From contig NZ_SGIU01000001.1 of the NCBI RefSeq assembly GCF_004296335.1, positions 186,001-250,000 on the forward strand: DNA of 64,000 bases, written 5' to 3'. Every line of letters starts with the position of its first letter. The stretch's first letter is position 1. The notes under the pieces are model-generated. The model did no database searches, was not told where the DNA came from, and worked only from the letters and a program-made list of their open reading frames with translations. This DNA comes from Flagellimonas allohymeniacidonis. GTDB taxonomy: Bacteria; Bacteroidota; Bacteroidia; Flavobacteriales; Flavobacteriaceae. Position numbers and translations under genes: made by a program. Shown here in pieces: positions 43,306 to 51,795 of this stretch.

Positions 43306-45333
43306 ATGAACAAGCTTATATTCCCCATATTGTGCAGCTCTTTTTTACTGATTATAGGATGTAAAAACTCTAATAATGTTTCTAAGAAGGATGTTGCAAC
43401 ACCTAATGCAAATGAGGTTATACCCTTTTTCCAACATTGGAATCTAATCTTAGGTGATGGTTCCAATGTAGGTCAGGCAATGGAATATGAGAATGAAGAT
43501 TTCTTTTTCACCGCCCAGGATGACCAGGGCGATTGGGTCGTGTTTAAAACCCCTAATGCAGGGAATACCCATGGCACTTCCAACAATACAAGAACAGAAC
43601 TGGCACAACTAAAAAAATGGACGCCGTTGACGGAAGCTAAAATGAATGCTACCTTGAAGGTAATGAATGTGTCAAGTACAGGTGATGCCCGCGTTGCTTC
43701 CACATACTCCGTTGTGGTTGGGCAGATTCATAGCGCGGATGGGCATGAGAACGAACCGCTAAAAATATTTTACAAGAAATTTCCAGGCCATACCAAAGGT
43801 TCCGTCTTCTGGAATTACGAAATCAATACTGCGGGTGATGACAATTCAAAAAGATGGGATTATTCCATTCCTATTTGGGGTTATGACATGTCTGTTGTTG
43901 GAGCAGATGAAAACACTTTTCCACCAGAACCAAAAGATGGTATCACTTTAGGGGAAGAGTTCAGTTATGAGGTTGAGGTTAAGGACGGAATAATGTACCT
44001 TAAATTCACCAGTGAAGGGCATGAAACCAAAACATTTACCAAAAATCTTATCTCATCGGAATATGTAGAAAAGGTAAATATACCGGAGCAAGTCCAAAAC
44101 CTCTTTGTACCTGTGGGGCAAGACGGTATTGAGCTTGAAAACGCATATAAAGATGAAGGGCTCTTTTTTAAATTGGGATGTTATAACCAAACCAATGGAA
44201 AAGACCCTAAAGTAAATAAAGTCTGGTGTTCAGGCGCCGAAACCCATGGTGGAGATATTCAAAAACAATATGCGGACGGGAACTATGCTGAAGTTTGGTT
44301 CAAATCAGCAAGTATCAAAGTCAGTGATGAGGCTATTTCGAATGCGGGGTATTTCAAAGCAAATGACGGCTTAAGTTCAAAAACAGTTTATCCAAGTGAG
44401 GTGATTCCCTTCATGGATAAATTTAAAATGCTTACGGGAGATGGAACCAATGTGGAAAATCTTGTCGACTTCGAACATAAAGACTTTTTCTATACTGTAA
44501 TTGATGGTACGAGACGTTGGGTAGTCTATAAAACACCAAATTCTGGTGTCACTTCACCAAATTCCAGCAATACAAGAACAGAGTTACAGGAAAAAAGAGA
44601 ATGGACGCCCGAAGAAGGAGGTAAGCTAACAGGCACCTGCAAGGTCATGCAGGTCTCCGTTTCCGGTGATGCCAGAGTTGCTGCCTCTTACTCCGTGGTC
44701 GTTGGACAAATTCATAGTGGTGAGGGGCATGAAAATGAACCCCTAAAAATATTTTATAAGAAATTTCCAGGTCATGGTAAAGGTTCTGTCTTTTGGAATT
44801 ATGAAATCAACACAGCGGGTGATGATAATTCTACGAGGTGGGATTATTCAACCGCCGTATGGGGATATGATATGTCTGTAGTAGGGGAGGGCAAAAATAA
44901 TCCTCCTGCTGAACCTATGGATGGAATAGAACTAGGTGAAGAGTTCAGCTATGAAATAAATGTATATAAAGGCATCATGTACCTTACATTTAAAAGTGAT
45001 GATCACGAGACAAAAACTTTTACTAAAAATTTGATCAAATCTGAATACGTAAATCGTTCAGACCTACCAGCTCAAGTCAAAAAACTATTTGTGCCAATAG
45101 GACAAGATGGGACCGAACGAGCCATTGCCTATAGCGGAGAGTTAAATTATTTCAAACAAGGTGCATACAACCAAACCAATGGGAAAGATCCTGAAACCAA
45201 TATGGTTTGGTGTGCCGGCGCCGAAATATATGGAGGTGATATAGCTAAACAATATGAACATGGCTGTTACGCAGAAGTATGGTTTAGAGAAGCAACTGTA
45301 GGTATGGGTACTCCTCCAAAACAAATTGAGTAA
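43306..45333 (+). CDS. Alginate lyase lipoprotein with two PL7 domains
   Basis: 675-aa lipoprotein (lipobox IIGC, Cys19) made of two complete PL7 jelly rolls, about residues 37-340 and 365-670. Each has all catalytic motifs: R96-T-E98-L, Q140-I-H142 and Y293-N-Q in the first; R424-T-E426-L, Q468-I-H470 and a YNQ in the second. The halves are closely similar, also at DNA level, so the duplication is fairly recent. PL7 enzymes depolymerise alginate by beta-elimination at polyM, polyG or mixed blocks. Surface anchoring is likely. Controlled by the operator at 43276-43300. Confidence 0.92.
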   Translation: MNKLIFPILCSSFLLIIGCKNSNNVSKKDVATPNANEVIPFFQHWNLILGDGSNVGQAMEYENEDFFFTAQDDQGDWVVFKTPNAGNTHGTSNNTRTELAQLKKWTPLTEAKMNATLKVMNVSSTGDARVASTYSVVVGQIHSADGHENEPLKIFYKKFPGHTKGSVFWNYEINTAGDDNSKRWDYSIPIWGYDMSVVGADENTFPPEPKDGITLGEEFSYEVEVKDGIMYLKFTSEGHETKTFTKNLISSEYVEKVNIPEQVQNLFVPVGQDGIELENAYKDEGLFFKLGCYNQTNGKDPKVNKVWCSGAETHGGDIQKQYADGNYAEVWFKSASIKVSDEAISNAGYFKANDGLSSKTVYPSEVIPFMDKFKMLTGDGTNVENLVDFEHKDFFYTVIDGTRRWVVYKTPNSGVTSPNSSNTRTELQEKREWTPEEGGKLTGTCKVMQVSVSGDARVAASYSVVVGQIHSGEGHENEPLKIFYKKFPGHGKGSVFWNYEINTAGDDNSTRWDYSTAVWGYDMSVVGEGKNNPPAEPMDGIELGEEFSYEINVYKGIMYLTFKSDDHETKTFTKNLIKSEYVNRSDLPAQVKKLFVPIGQDGTERAIAYSGELNYFKQGAYNQTNGKDPETNMVWCAGAEIYGGDIAKQYEHGCYAEVWFREATVGMGTPPKQIE

Positions 45334-45376
45334 GCAAATCGGGTGATATTTTATAACCACTTAAGAACAAGACTAT

Positions 45377-45727
45377 ATGAAGACTTTTGGAGCAAGTAAG
45401 GAATTTATCAAAGGCGAAGACCTAGACTGGGAAGTAGTTGGTGAAGGCCTAAAGCGAAAGATTATGGGCTATGACGATAAGATCATGTTGGTCAAAGTTC
45501 ATTTTGAAGTGGGGGCTGTAGGTCAGATGCATGAGCATTACCACTCACAGGTTACCTATGTTGAAAGCGGAAGCTTTGATGTAACTATCGATGGAAAGAC
45601 ACAGACGTTAAAAGGAGGTGATTCCTTTTACATTCCCCCTCATGCCATGCATGGTGCGGTCTGCACCGAGGCAGGGGTTTTAATTGATGTGTTTAGCCCC
45701 ATTCGCGAAGATTTCATGCAATCCTAG
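45377..45727 (+). CDS. kdgF: KdgF-like cupin, unsaturated uronate linearisation
   Basis: 116-aa single-domain cupin. Metal ligands are visible as H52, H54, Q58 (MHEHYHSQ) and H92 (PPHAMHG), with the cupin core GGDSFYIPPHA. KdgF proteins speed conversion of 4,5-unsaturated monouronates from alginate or pectin lyases to the open-chain keto form DEH. No signal peptide, so it is cytoplasmic. It lies 43 bp after the PL7 gene and probably shares its transcript. Confidence 0.88.
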   Translation: MKTFGASKEFIKGEDLDWEVVGEGLKRKIMGYDDKIMLVKVHFEVGAVGQMHEHYHSQVTYVESGSFDVTIDGKTQTLKGGDSFYIPPHAMHGAVCTEAGVLIDVFSPIREDFMQS

Positions 45728-45845
45728 GACTGGAAAAAAGAAACTTTGTTGATTTATTTCTTGTTTTTTTTAAACAGATTAAATAATTCCATAAAAATTT
45801 AACATTTAAATGCAGATATCGTTTTTTATTAACGAATAGATAACA

Positions 45846-45888
45846 TATATTTGGTCTACCAAACTGGTAAACCAATTTGGTAGACCAA
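45846..45888 (+). promoter_or_regulatory. susC promoter -7 box with triple GntR operator
   Basis: TATATTTG (45846-45853) runs into three 12-bp units: TTGGTCTACCAA (45851-45862), CTGGTAAACCAA (45864-45875) and TTGGTAGACCAA (45877-45888), all at a 13-bp pitch. The geometry relative to the -7 box is identical to that at the PL7 promoter. The -33 region is only T-rich, without a clear TTTG. Confidence 0.75.
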
Positions 45889-45950
45889 TAAAATCTCAAC
45901 AAAACAAACCGATTACACTTGTATTATATGGAACGAAACACAACATAAAA

Positions 45951-45977
45951 AAAGGATAGGTGCACGCCTATCCTTTT
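45951..45977 (+). promoter_or_regulatory. Leader hairpin upstream of susC
   Basis: AAAGGATAGG pairs perfectly with CCTATCCTTT (loop TGCACG). Only a short T-run follows, so it may be a weak attenuator or an mRNA-stabilising element in the long susC leader. Alternatively it ends a short transcript starting at the operator. Confidence 0.45.
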
Positions 45978-46165
45978 AAGAGATTACTTCTTATGAGAGG
46001 GAAGTAAAATTCAACAAATACACATAACATGCAAATTTGAAGAATTCAAAAGTAATCAAATTCCCTGAAAATTTGCTGACTAAATGTGGTAAGCTGAACT
46101 GATTTGTAAGCATTCCTGAATGGAATTTGCGATTGAACTAACTTTTGAAATTAACTGAATAACAA

Positions 46166-49100
46166 ATGAACTTAAGAACGAAACTAACAATAGTTGTAGC
46201 GCTGCTGGTCAGCATACAACTGTTTGCTCAAGAGATTACAGTGACGGGTACCGTTACTGATGTAAACAATGTGCCCATTGGGGGTGCAAATGTCGTTGTT
46301 GTAAATACCACAAGGGGTCTGCAAACAGATTTTGATGGGAACTATAGTATTGTAGTTTCTTCAGGCGAGATCTTACAGTTTTCTTACATAGGTTATGCAA
46401 CACAGACCGTAACAATTACCAATCTAAGTGTTATTGATATCGTCTTGCAAGAGGATACCAGCCAGCTTGATGAGGTAGTGGTCATTGGATACGGTACGCG
46501 AAAAAAATCCTCTTTGACCGGTGCTGTTGCCAAAGTGGAAGGCGGCGAAATTGCAGCAATTCAAGCTAGTCGTGTTGATGATGCACTTGGAGGTAAGTTA
46601 TCCGGTGTCTTGATTCAACAACAGGACGGAGCCCCGGGTGCAGACCCCAAAATACAAATACGGGCGGCATCCTCAATCAACGGTGATGCTAGTCCACTTA
46701 TCGTAGTTGATGGCTATCCCATTTCAGGAAGTTTGGCAACTGTCAACCCAAATGACATTGAAAGTCTGGAAGTGTTGAAAGATGCAGCATCTGCCGCTAT
46801 TTATGGTTCTAGGGGTGCCAATGGTGTGATTTTGGTTACCACCAAAAAAGGAAGACAGGGTAAGCCCAGTTATTCCTACAGTACTTTTTTTAGCACTTCA
46901 AACAGGTATTTAGGAGATAATGAAATGCTCAAAACCGCTGGAGAGTGGGCTGATATCCTAGAGGATGGTATATCAAGTGGCAGATATGATGTTTCTGAAT
47001 TGGATCCCGCCTTTGTGGATTTCAAGATAAACGCATACAGAAATGCCCCTGACGTAGAAGCGGTCGAGGATTGGCTTTTTCGAAACGGGTACACTATGAA
47101 CCACAACTTCAGCATGAGTGGAGGTACTGAAAATTCCAATTACTTCGCTTCTATTGGTTATCAAAACACTGAAGGTATTGTAATTACACAAGGTTTTGAA
47201 AGAGTCAATGCACGTTTAAATATCGACACCAAGTTAGGCGACAGATTCAACACAGGATTGAGCTTCAACGGATTTGCATCGAAAAGGGATATTGTAGGTC
47301 ATGATATGAGAGACCTCTTAAGGGCCTACAGCATACATCCCATATACCATACCGAAGCATCTATTGCGTTTGTGCAACAACTAGATCAACAAGCGCAAGC
47401 TTTGGGGCTTGCCTCATTTGACTCTGGTTTTAGGGGAGGTGATGCCCCGTGGAACAATAGTATATATACCTTAGAACCAGGTGATACGGCACAAGACTGG
47501 CATTACGGTAGAAGCGGTAACGGTATTGGTGGGTCAGGTGATTCGGGTCCAGCAACAAAGTTGGACAATACAGATGCCTGGCAAAAGACCTATTTCGCCA
47601 ACCTAACCTCTTATTTCCAATTTAATCTTTTTGATGGTCTGAACATAAAAACCGTATTGGGTGCAGATTACAGGGACACTGAAGACTATGCCTACAGAGG
47701 GCTTGAGTTTGATTCAAGAGCACGTGGCACACAGACCTTTTTAGACAGGGAAAAAGTAAGACGGACATCAATTTTGAGCGAGACCACCTTAAATTATGCC
47801 AAAACCTTTGGCAAACACGAGATATCCGCAGTAGCTGGACTTGAATTTCAAAATTTCTTCATCACAGGTACAAGACTGGATGGAACAAATGTTCCGTTTA
47901 GCGATATTATCAACTATAACTTGTTAGACCCTGCAGATATTACGGTAACCGAGCGAGACGAAACCATAGCAAGGCGAAGTATTTTTGGAAGGATAAACTA
48001 TGCTTATGACGATCGCTATTTGTTTTCGGCATCTGTGAGAAGGGATGGAGATTCCCGTTTTGGGGCGAACAACAAATACGCAACGTTTCCGGCACTTTCC
48101 ATTGGTTGGAATATTCATAACGAATCGTTCTACAACTCAGACTTTTTGAGTTTGATAAAACCAAGGTTCAGTACGGGGTCTTTAGGAACTACTTCTGACC
48201 TAGGGGCTTATAATTCCTTAAGTCTTTTAAATCCACAAGCAACCATATTTGGCACTGGATTTTTGATTCCTTCCGATATTCAGAACGATGACTTGACTTG
48301 GCAAACCAATACTGAGACCAATTATGGTATTGATTTGGGTTTCTTCAATAATCGAATTCGAATAGGGGCAGATTACTATACCTCGGATATAGAAGATATT
48401 TTGATCAATCAAAGTGTATCTGAAGTTTTGGGGACTACTTCAATTCGACTGAATGCAGGGGATGTTAGAAGTTCTGGTTTTGAACTTGAACTTTCCGCTT
48501 TTGCTGTACAAAAGGATGATTTCACCTGGGACATTGGTGCTAACATATCTACCGTGAATACAGAAATTACCGATTTACGTGATGTGGAAGCACTACCCGA
48601 TGTAATTTATGGACAGAGTGGTAGAGGACCCGTATTTCGAAATTATGTCGGTGGTGAGATTGGTGAAATGTGGGGATTGGAAACCGCAGGTCAAGTGGAT
48701 GACGTTCATATAGCAGATCCCACGCGCGCTGTTGGTATCAACAGTTCAGAATATTATGTGGTTGATCAAAATGGTGATGGTGTTATTGACAGAACAAGAA
48801 CAGTTGAAGAAGGTGGAGACTTGGTCAAAATTGGTCAAAACACACCTGATTTTTACTATGGTTTGAACAGTGCAATTCGGTTTAAGGCCTTTGACATGTC
48901 ATTTCAATTTCAAGGTGCTCAAGGAGGGGATGTATTTAACATTGATCCCATCTACTGGCAATCAGAATTTGGGGGTAGGCTAAGAGCCAGTTTTGATGCC
49001 GATGACAATGGCATTGAGGATGCTACGGGCTTGTTTTATACCCAGTCAAGAAATCAACTTGATGCACAAATACAAGATGCATCTTATCTAGCGTTGCGAA

Positions 49101-49342
49101 ACCTGACCATCGGGTATACCGTAGACCCTGATGTAATCAGCAAAATAGGTTTAAGCTCTGTCAGGGTTTATGCTGCGGCTACAAATTTATTGTACCTGTG
49201 GGGTGATGACTATACCTCCTTTAACCCTGAAGGTGTTGAAATTACCAATGGTGGTTATTTGGGTCCTACAACCTATGGGGTTCAAGTAGGTGCAAGTCCT
49301 ATTGTTAGAAGCTTTACGCTTGGTTTAAATGTTAATTTTTAA
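46166..49342 (+). CDS. SusC-like TonB-dependent transporter (alginate PUL)
   Basis: 1058-aa SusC/RagA receptor: signal peptide (ends QLFAQ), regulatory-like domain (DVNNVPIGGANVVVVNT, DFDGNYSI), hallmark VVIGYGTRKKSSLTGAVAKV, plug (PLIVVDGYPISG, AASAAIYGSRGANGVILVTTKKG) and barrel ending in RSFTLGLNVNF. It should import alginate oligosaccharides made by the surface PL7/PL6 lyases. Followed 10 bp later by its SusD partner. Controlled by the triple operator upstream. Confidence 0.95.
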   Translation: MNLRTKLTIVVALLVSIQLFAQEITVTGTVTDVNNVPIGGANVVVVNTTRGLQTDFDGNYSIVVSSGEILQFSYIGYATQTVTITNLSVIDIVLQEDTSQLDEVVVIGYGTRKKSSLTGAVAKVEGGEIAAIQASRVDDALGGKLSGVLIQQQDGAPGADPKIQIRAASSINGDASPLIVVDGYPISGSLATVNPNDIESLEVLKDAASAAIYGSRGANGVILVTTKKGRQGKPSYSYSTFFSTSNRYLGDNEMLKTAGEWADILEDGISSGRYDVSELDPAFVDFKINAYRNAPDVEAVEDWLFRNGYTMNHNFSMSGGTENSNYFASIGYQNTEGIVITQGFERVNARLNIDTKLGDRFNTGLSFNGFASKRDIVGHDMRDLLRAYSIHPIYHTEASIAFVQQLDQQAQALGLASFDSGFRGGDAPWNNSIYTLEPGDTAQDWHYGRSGNGIGGSGDSGPATKLDNTDAWQKTYFANLTSYFQFNLFDGLNIKTVLGADYRDTEDYAYRGLEFDSRARGTQTFLDREKVRRTSILSETTLNYAKTFGKHEISAVAGLEFQNFFITGTRLDGTNVPFSDIINYNLLDPADITVTERDETIARRSIFGRINYAYDDRYLFSASVRRDGDSRFGANNKYATFPALSIGWNIHNESFYNSDFLSLIKPRFSTGSLGTTSDLGAYNSLSLLNPQATIFGTGFLIPSDIQNDDLTWQTNTETNYGIDLGFFNNRIRIGADYYTSDIEDILINQSVSEVLGTTSIRLNAGDVRSSGFELELSAFAVQKDDFTWDIGANISTVNTEITDLRDVEALPDVIYGQSGRGPVFRNYVGGEIGEMWGLETAGQVDDVHIADPTRAVGINSSEYYVVDQNGDGVIDRTRTVEEGGDLVKIGQNTPDFYYGLNSAIRFKAFDMSFQFQGAQGGDVFNIDPIYWQSEFGGRLRASFDADDNGIEDATGLFYTQSRNQLDAQIQDASYLALRNLTIGYTVDPDVISKIGLSSVRVYAAATNLLYLWGDDYTSFNPEGVEITNGGYLGPTTYGVQVGASPIVRSFTLGLNVNF

Positions 49343-49352
49343 ATAAGGAAAA

Positions 49353-50666
49353 ATGAAAAAGCTATATATCTTATTGTTAGGGTCAATGTTGTTCACAGCA
49401 GCATGTGACAACGATTTAGATCAGGTTCCACCAAACATTGCCAGTTCAGATTCTTTGGATGATTTTAGTGGTGTTGTGAATGCTGCATATTTCTATCAAC
49501 TGGGTGCAGTTACGCCAATGGCGGTCATGGGGGACTTTAGGGCAGATAACGCATTAATGGACGAAGAACCATTTCCTGAGTTTGATAGGTATGGTCCAGA
49601 TTTGACAGTAATGGAAGACCAATTTTTCGGTCCCTTCTACACGGCTTTGTACAAATCAATATTAAGTGCAAATAATGTGATTGAAAATTCCACAGATGCC
49701 ACTGATATTGGTGAGGCAAGGTTTTTAAGGGCTTTGTCCTATTTTAAATTGGTTCTGGTTTTTGGTGACGTACCCGTTAATTTGGTCGCTAACCCCAGTA
49801 CCACTGATTTATCAATTTTTGAGAGGCAACCAATAGCCGAAGTTTACAACAATGTCATTATTCCTGATTTTCAAGATGCAATTGCGGCTTTGGACAACAG
49901 CGATGTTGCTAGTGGAAGAGCTTCGCAAATTGCGGCTCAGGCGTTGCTGGGCAAGGTATACATGCATAGGGGAGATTTTGGCAGTGCGGAGCCACTTTTG
50001 GCCACGGTCATAAATGGGGCGGCTTCAGCCGGAATCAGCTTGCAAGCTAACTTTGCCGACATTTTTCTAAATGATTTGAATTCAGAAGTCATATTTGCAA
50101 CCCAAGTATCAAGTTCAATAGTCGATGAATATGGTTTTTCTGAGTTTTTCTCATGGTTTGGTGGTCTTGATACAAAATCTTTAATGCCGTTAGATCCAGA
50201 TTTGATAGCAGCTTTTGATGCTAGTGAAGTTGGAGGCGGCACTGATTTAAGAAGAGTGGTAACCATTGATGAGACGCTTATGGCCTCTCCAAAATATCCA
50301 CAAACTGGGGGGGAGGATCTCGATTGGATTGAAATGAGGCTGGCCGATGCTATTCTGTTATATGCCGAAACCCTAAATGAGAATGGAAATACACCTGGCG
50401 CATTGGTAGAATTGAACAAGATAAGAACTAGGGCAGGTTTGGCCAATTCCACGGCGGTAACACAAGTTGAGGTCAGACAAGCCATTCAAGATGAAAGAAG
50501 ATTGGAATTGGCCTTTGAAGGCCACAGATGGTTTGATTTGGTGAGAACAGGTACGGCCGAAGCAGAGATAGGACAAACAATTGATAGCAATTATTTTTTG
50601 TTTCCAGTTCCCATCTCAGAAATACTTGCGACCAATGGGGTGATTACCCAAAACCCTGGATACTAA
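49353..50666 (+). CDS. SusD-like lipoprotein (alginate PUL)
   Basis: 437-aa lipoprotein (lipobox TAAC, Cys18). SusD/RagB marks are EARFLRALSYFKLVLVFGDVPV, the TPR-like helices, RLADAILLYAETLNENG, DERRLELAFEGHRWFDLVRTG and the end LATNGVITQNPGY. Shorter than the PUL1 SusD. It binds glycan at the cell surface with the SusC partner. A terminator follows at 50722-50759. Confidence 0.94.
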   Translation: MKKLYILLLGSMLFTAACDNDLDQVPPNIASSDSLDDFSGVVNAAYFYQLGAVTPMAVMGDFRADNALMDEEPFPEFDRYGPDLTVMEDQFFGPFYTALYKSILSANNVIENSTDATDIGEARFLRALSYFKLVLVFGDVPVNLVANPSTTDLSIFERQPIAEVYNNVIIPDFQDAIAALDNSDVASGRASQIAAQALLGKVYMHRGDFGSAEPLLATVINGAASAGISLQANFADIFLNDLNSEVIFATQVSSSIVDEYGFSEFFSWFGGLDTKSLMPLDPDLIAAFDASEVGGGTDLRRVVTIDETLMASPKYPQTGGEDLDWIEMRLADAILLYAETLNENGNTPGALVELNKIRTRAGLANSTAVTQVEVRQAIQDERRLELAFEGHRWFDLVRTGTAEAEIGQTIDSNYFLFPVPISEILATNGVITQNPGY

Positions 50667-50721
50667 TGGCGACTTAAGAGTTGAATATGAGTAGTAATTA
50701 TTTGAGTTAGTTTAGTTATTG

Positions 50722-50759
50722 AAAAGGCTGTTGGCAACACTTTTCGTCAACGGCCTTTT
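50722..50759 (+). terminator. Terminator after the susCD pair
   Basis: AAAAGGCTGTTG pairs with CAACGGCCTTTT over 12 bp (one G-T pair), ending in TTTT. Separates the susCD transcript from the GntR gene. Confidence 0.7.
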
Positions 50760-50818
50760 AACAACTCACCAAAGAAAAATCAAAGGCACGTTCACTTTGT
50801 TGGAGTAATTTTATAAAT

Positions 50819-50843
50819 TTAACAAACCAATCTGGTTAACCAA
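50819..50843. promoter_or_regulatory. GntR operator at the regulator's own promoter
   Basis: CTGGTTAACCAA (50832-50843) preceded at a 13-bp pitch by a degenerate unit TTAACAAACCAA (50819-50830). A weak -7-like TAAATTTA (50814-50821) abuts it, the same geometry as at the PL7 and susC promoters. The gene start is 20 bp downstream, so autoregulation is likely. Confidence 0.65.
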
Positions 50844-50863
50844 TTTAAAGGTCAATTAATACT

Positions 50864-51571
50864 ATGAGAATTGATATACTGACAAAGAGCGAAATCAACG
50901 GAGTTCAAAAGGAAATCATTTCCAATCTCAAGAATTTTATTGAATATAAAAACTTGGAACCCGGTGATAAGTTGCCCTCTGAACGAATGTTGTCTGAAAA
51001 GTTTGGTGTTAGCCGAAGTAACATTAGGGAGGCCATTCAAAAGCTTGAATTTTTTGGCATATTGAAATCCAGGCCGCAAAGTGGAACCTTCATCGCCAAT
51101 ATTGGTAGAGTGGCCATGAGTGGAATGCTGGAAGATATATTGAGGTTGGAAGAGCCTGACTTCAAGTCCTTAGTGGAAACACGTATATTATTGGAACTAA
51201 AAACGGTACGTTTGGCTTCTTTGAGAAGAACAGATGAGGATTTGGCAAAAATGAGGCAGGCTTTGGATGCCTACAAAAAGAAAGTCTTGAATGGAGAGGA
51301 CGCTGTTGAGGAAGACCTATTGTTTCATTTGGCGATAGCTCAAGCGAGTAAAAATAGCACCATGAATACGTTTATGTTGGTGATAACCCCAGAGATTATA
51401 ACAAATTTTGAGAAGTATCATGTTTGCGATGCCAACCTTTCATTTAAGGGAATTCAAGAACATGAGGATATTTATGAGGCAATTAAGGAACAAGACCCGA
51501 AAAAGGCCAAAGAAAAAATGAAGACCCATTTCAGAGTCTTGTATCAGTATTGTTATAACATAAAAGAATGA
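50864..51571 (+). CDS. GntR regulator, FadR subfamily, of the alginate PUL
   Basis: 235-aa regulator. The N-terminal winged helix is typical (LEPGDKLPSERMLSEKFGVSRSNIREAIQKLEFFGILKSRPQSG is split here only for description), and the C-terminal helical FCD ligand domain has VETRILLELKTVRLAS, DLLFHLAIAQASKNS and HEDIYEAIKEQDPKKAKEKMKTHF. The FCD histidines would hold a metal-bound acid ligand. The operators nearby match ExuR/UxuR sites of the same subfamily, so the inducer is probably a hexuronate, DEH, KDG or KDPG. Predicted to repress PL7, RraA operon, susC and itself. Confidence 0.9.
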   Translation: MRIDILTKSEINGVQKEIISNLKNFIEYKNLEPGDKLPSERMLSEKFGVSRSNIREAIQKLEFFGILKSRPQSGTFIANIGRVAMSGMLEDILRLEEPDFKSLVETRILLELKTVRLASLRRTDEDLAKMRQALDAYKKKVLNGEDAVEEDLLFHLAIAQASKNSTMNTFMLVITPEIITNFEKYHVCDANLSFKGIQEHEDIYEAIKEQDPKKAKEKMKTHFRVLYQYCYNIKE

Positions 51572-51795
51572 TTAGGGCAGTGAAAACAAAATTGCACGCT
51601 TTTGTTTTTACCATTTTAAACAAGTTAGAGGGAAGAAAACTTAACTAAATACGATAACAGTGACTATCGATTTGTAGGATTTACGTATCAAGTTTAAGTT
51701 TCAAAAGTTTTGATAAAAGGAGTGGTTTTGTTTAGTCCCATTTCTCCTTTCAGGAAACTCTTGTCGTATTTCCTCAAAATTCTAAAAAAAGGAAC

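Larger units (their letters stand above)
45728..46165. other. 438-bp control region before susC of PUL2
   Basis: No gene. It contains the -7 box TATATTTG (45846-45853), a triple GntR operator (45851-45888) and a 10-bp-stem hairpin (45951-45977). From the predicted start near 45860 the susC leader would be about 300 nt long. Confidence 0.6.

Noticed and set aside
49937-50485. 182-codon minus-strand frame
   Set aside because: Antisense shadow of the PUL2 SusD gene.
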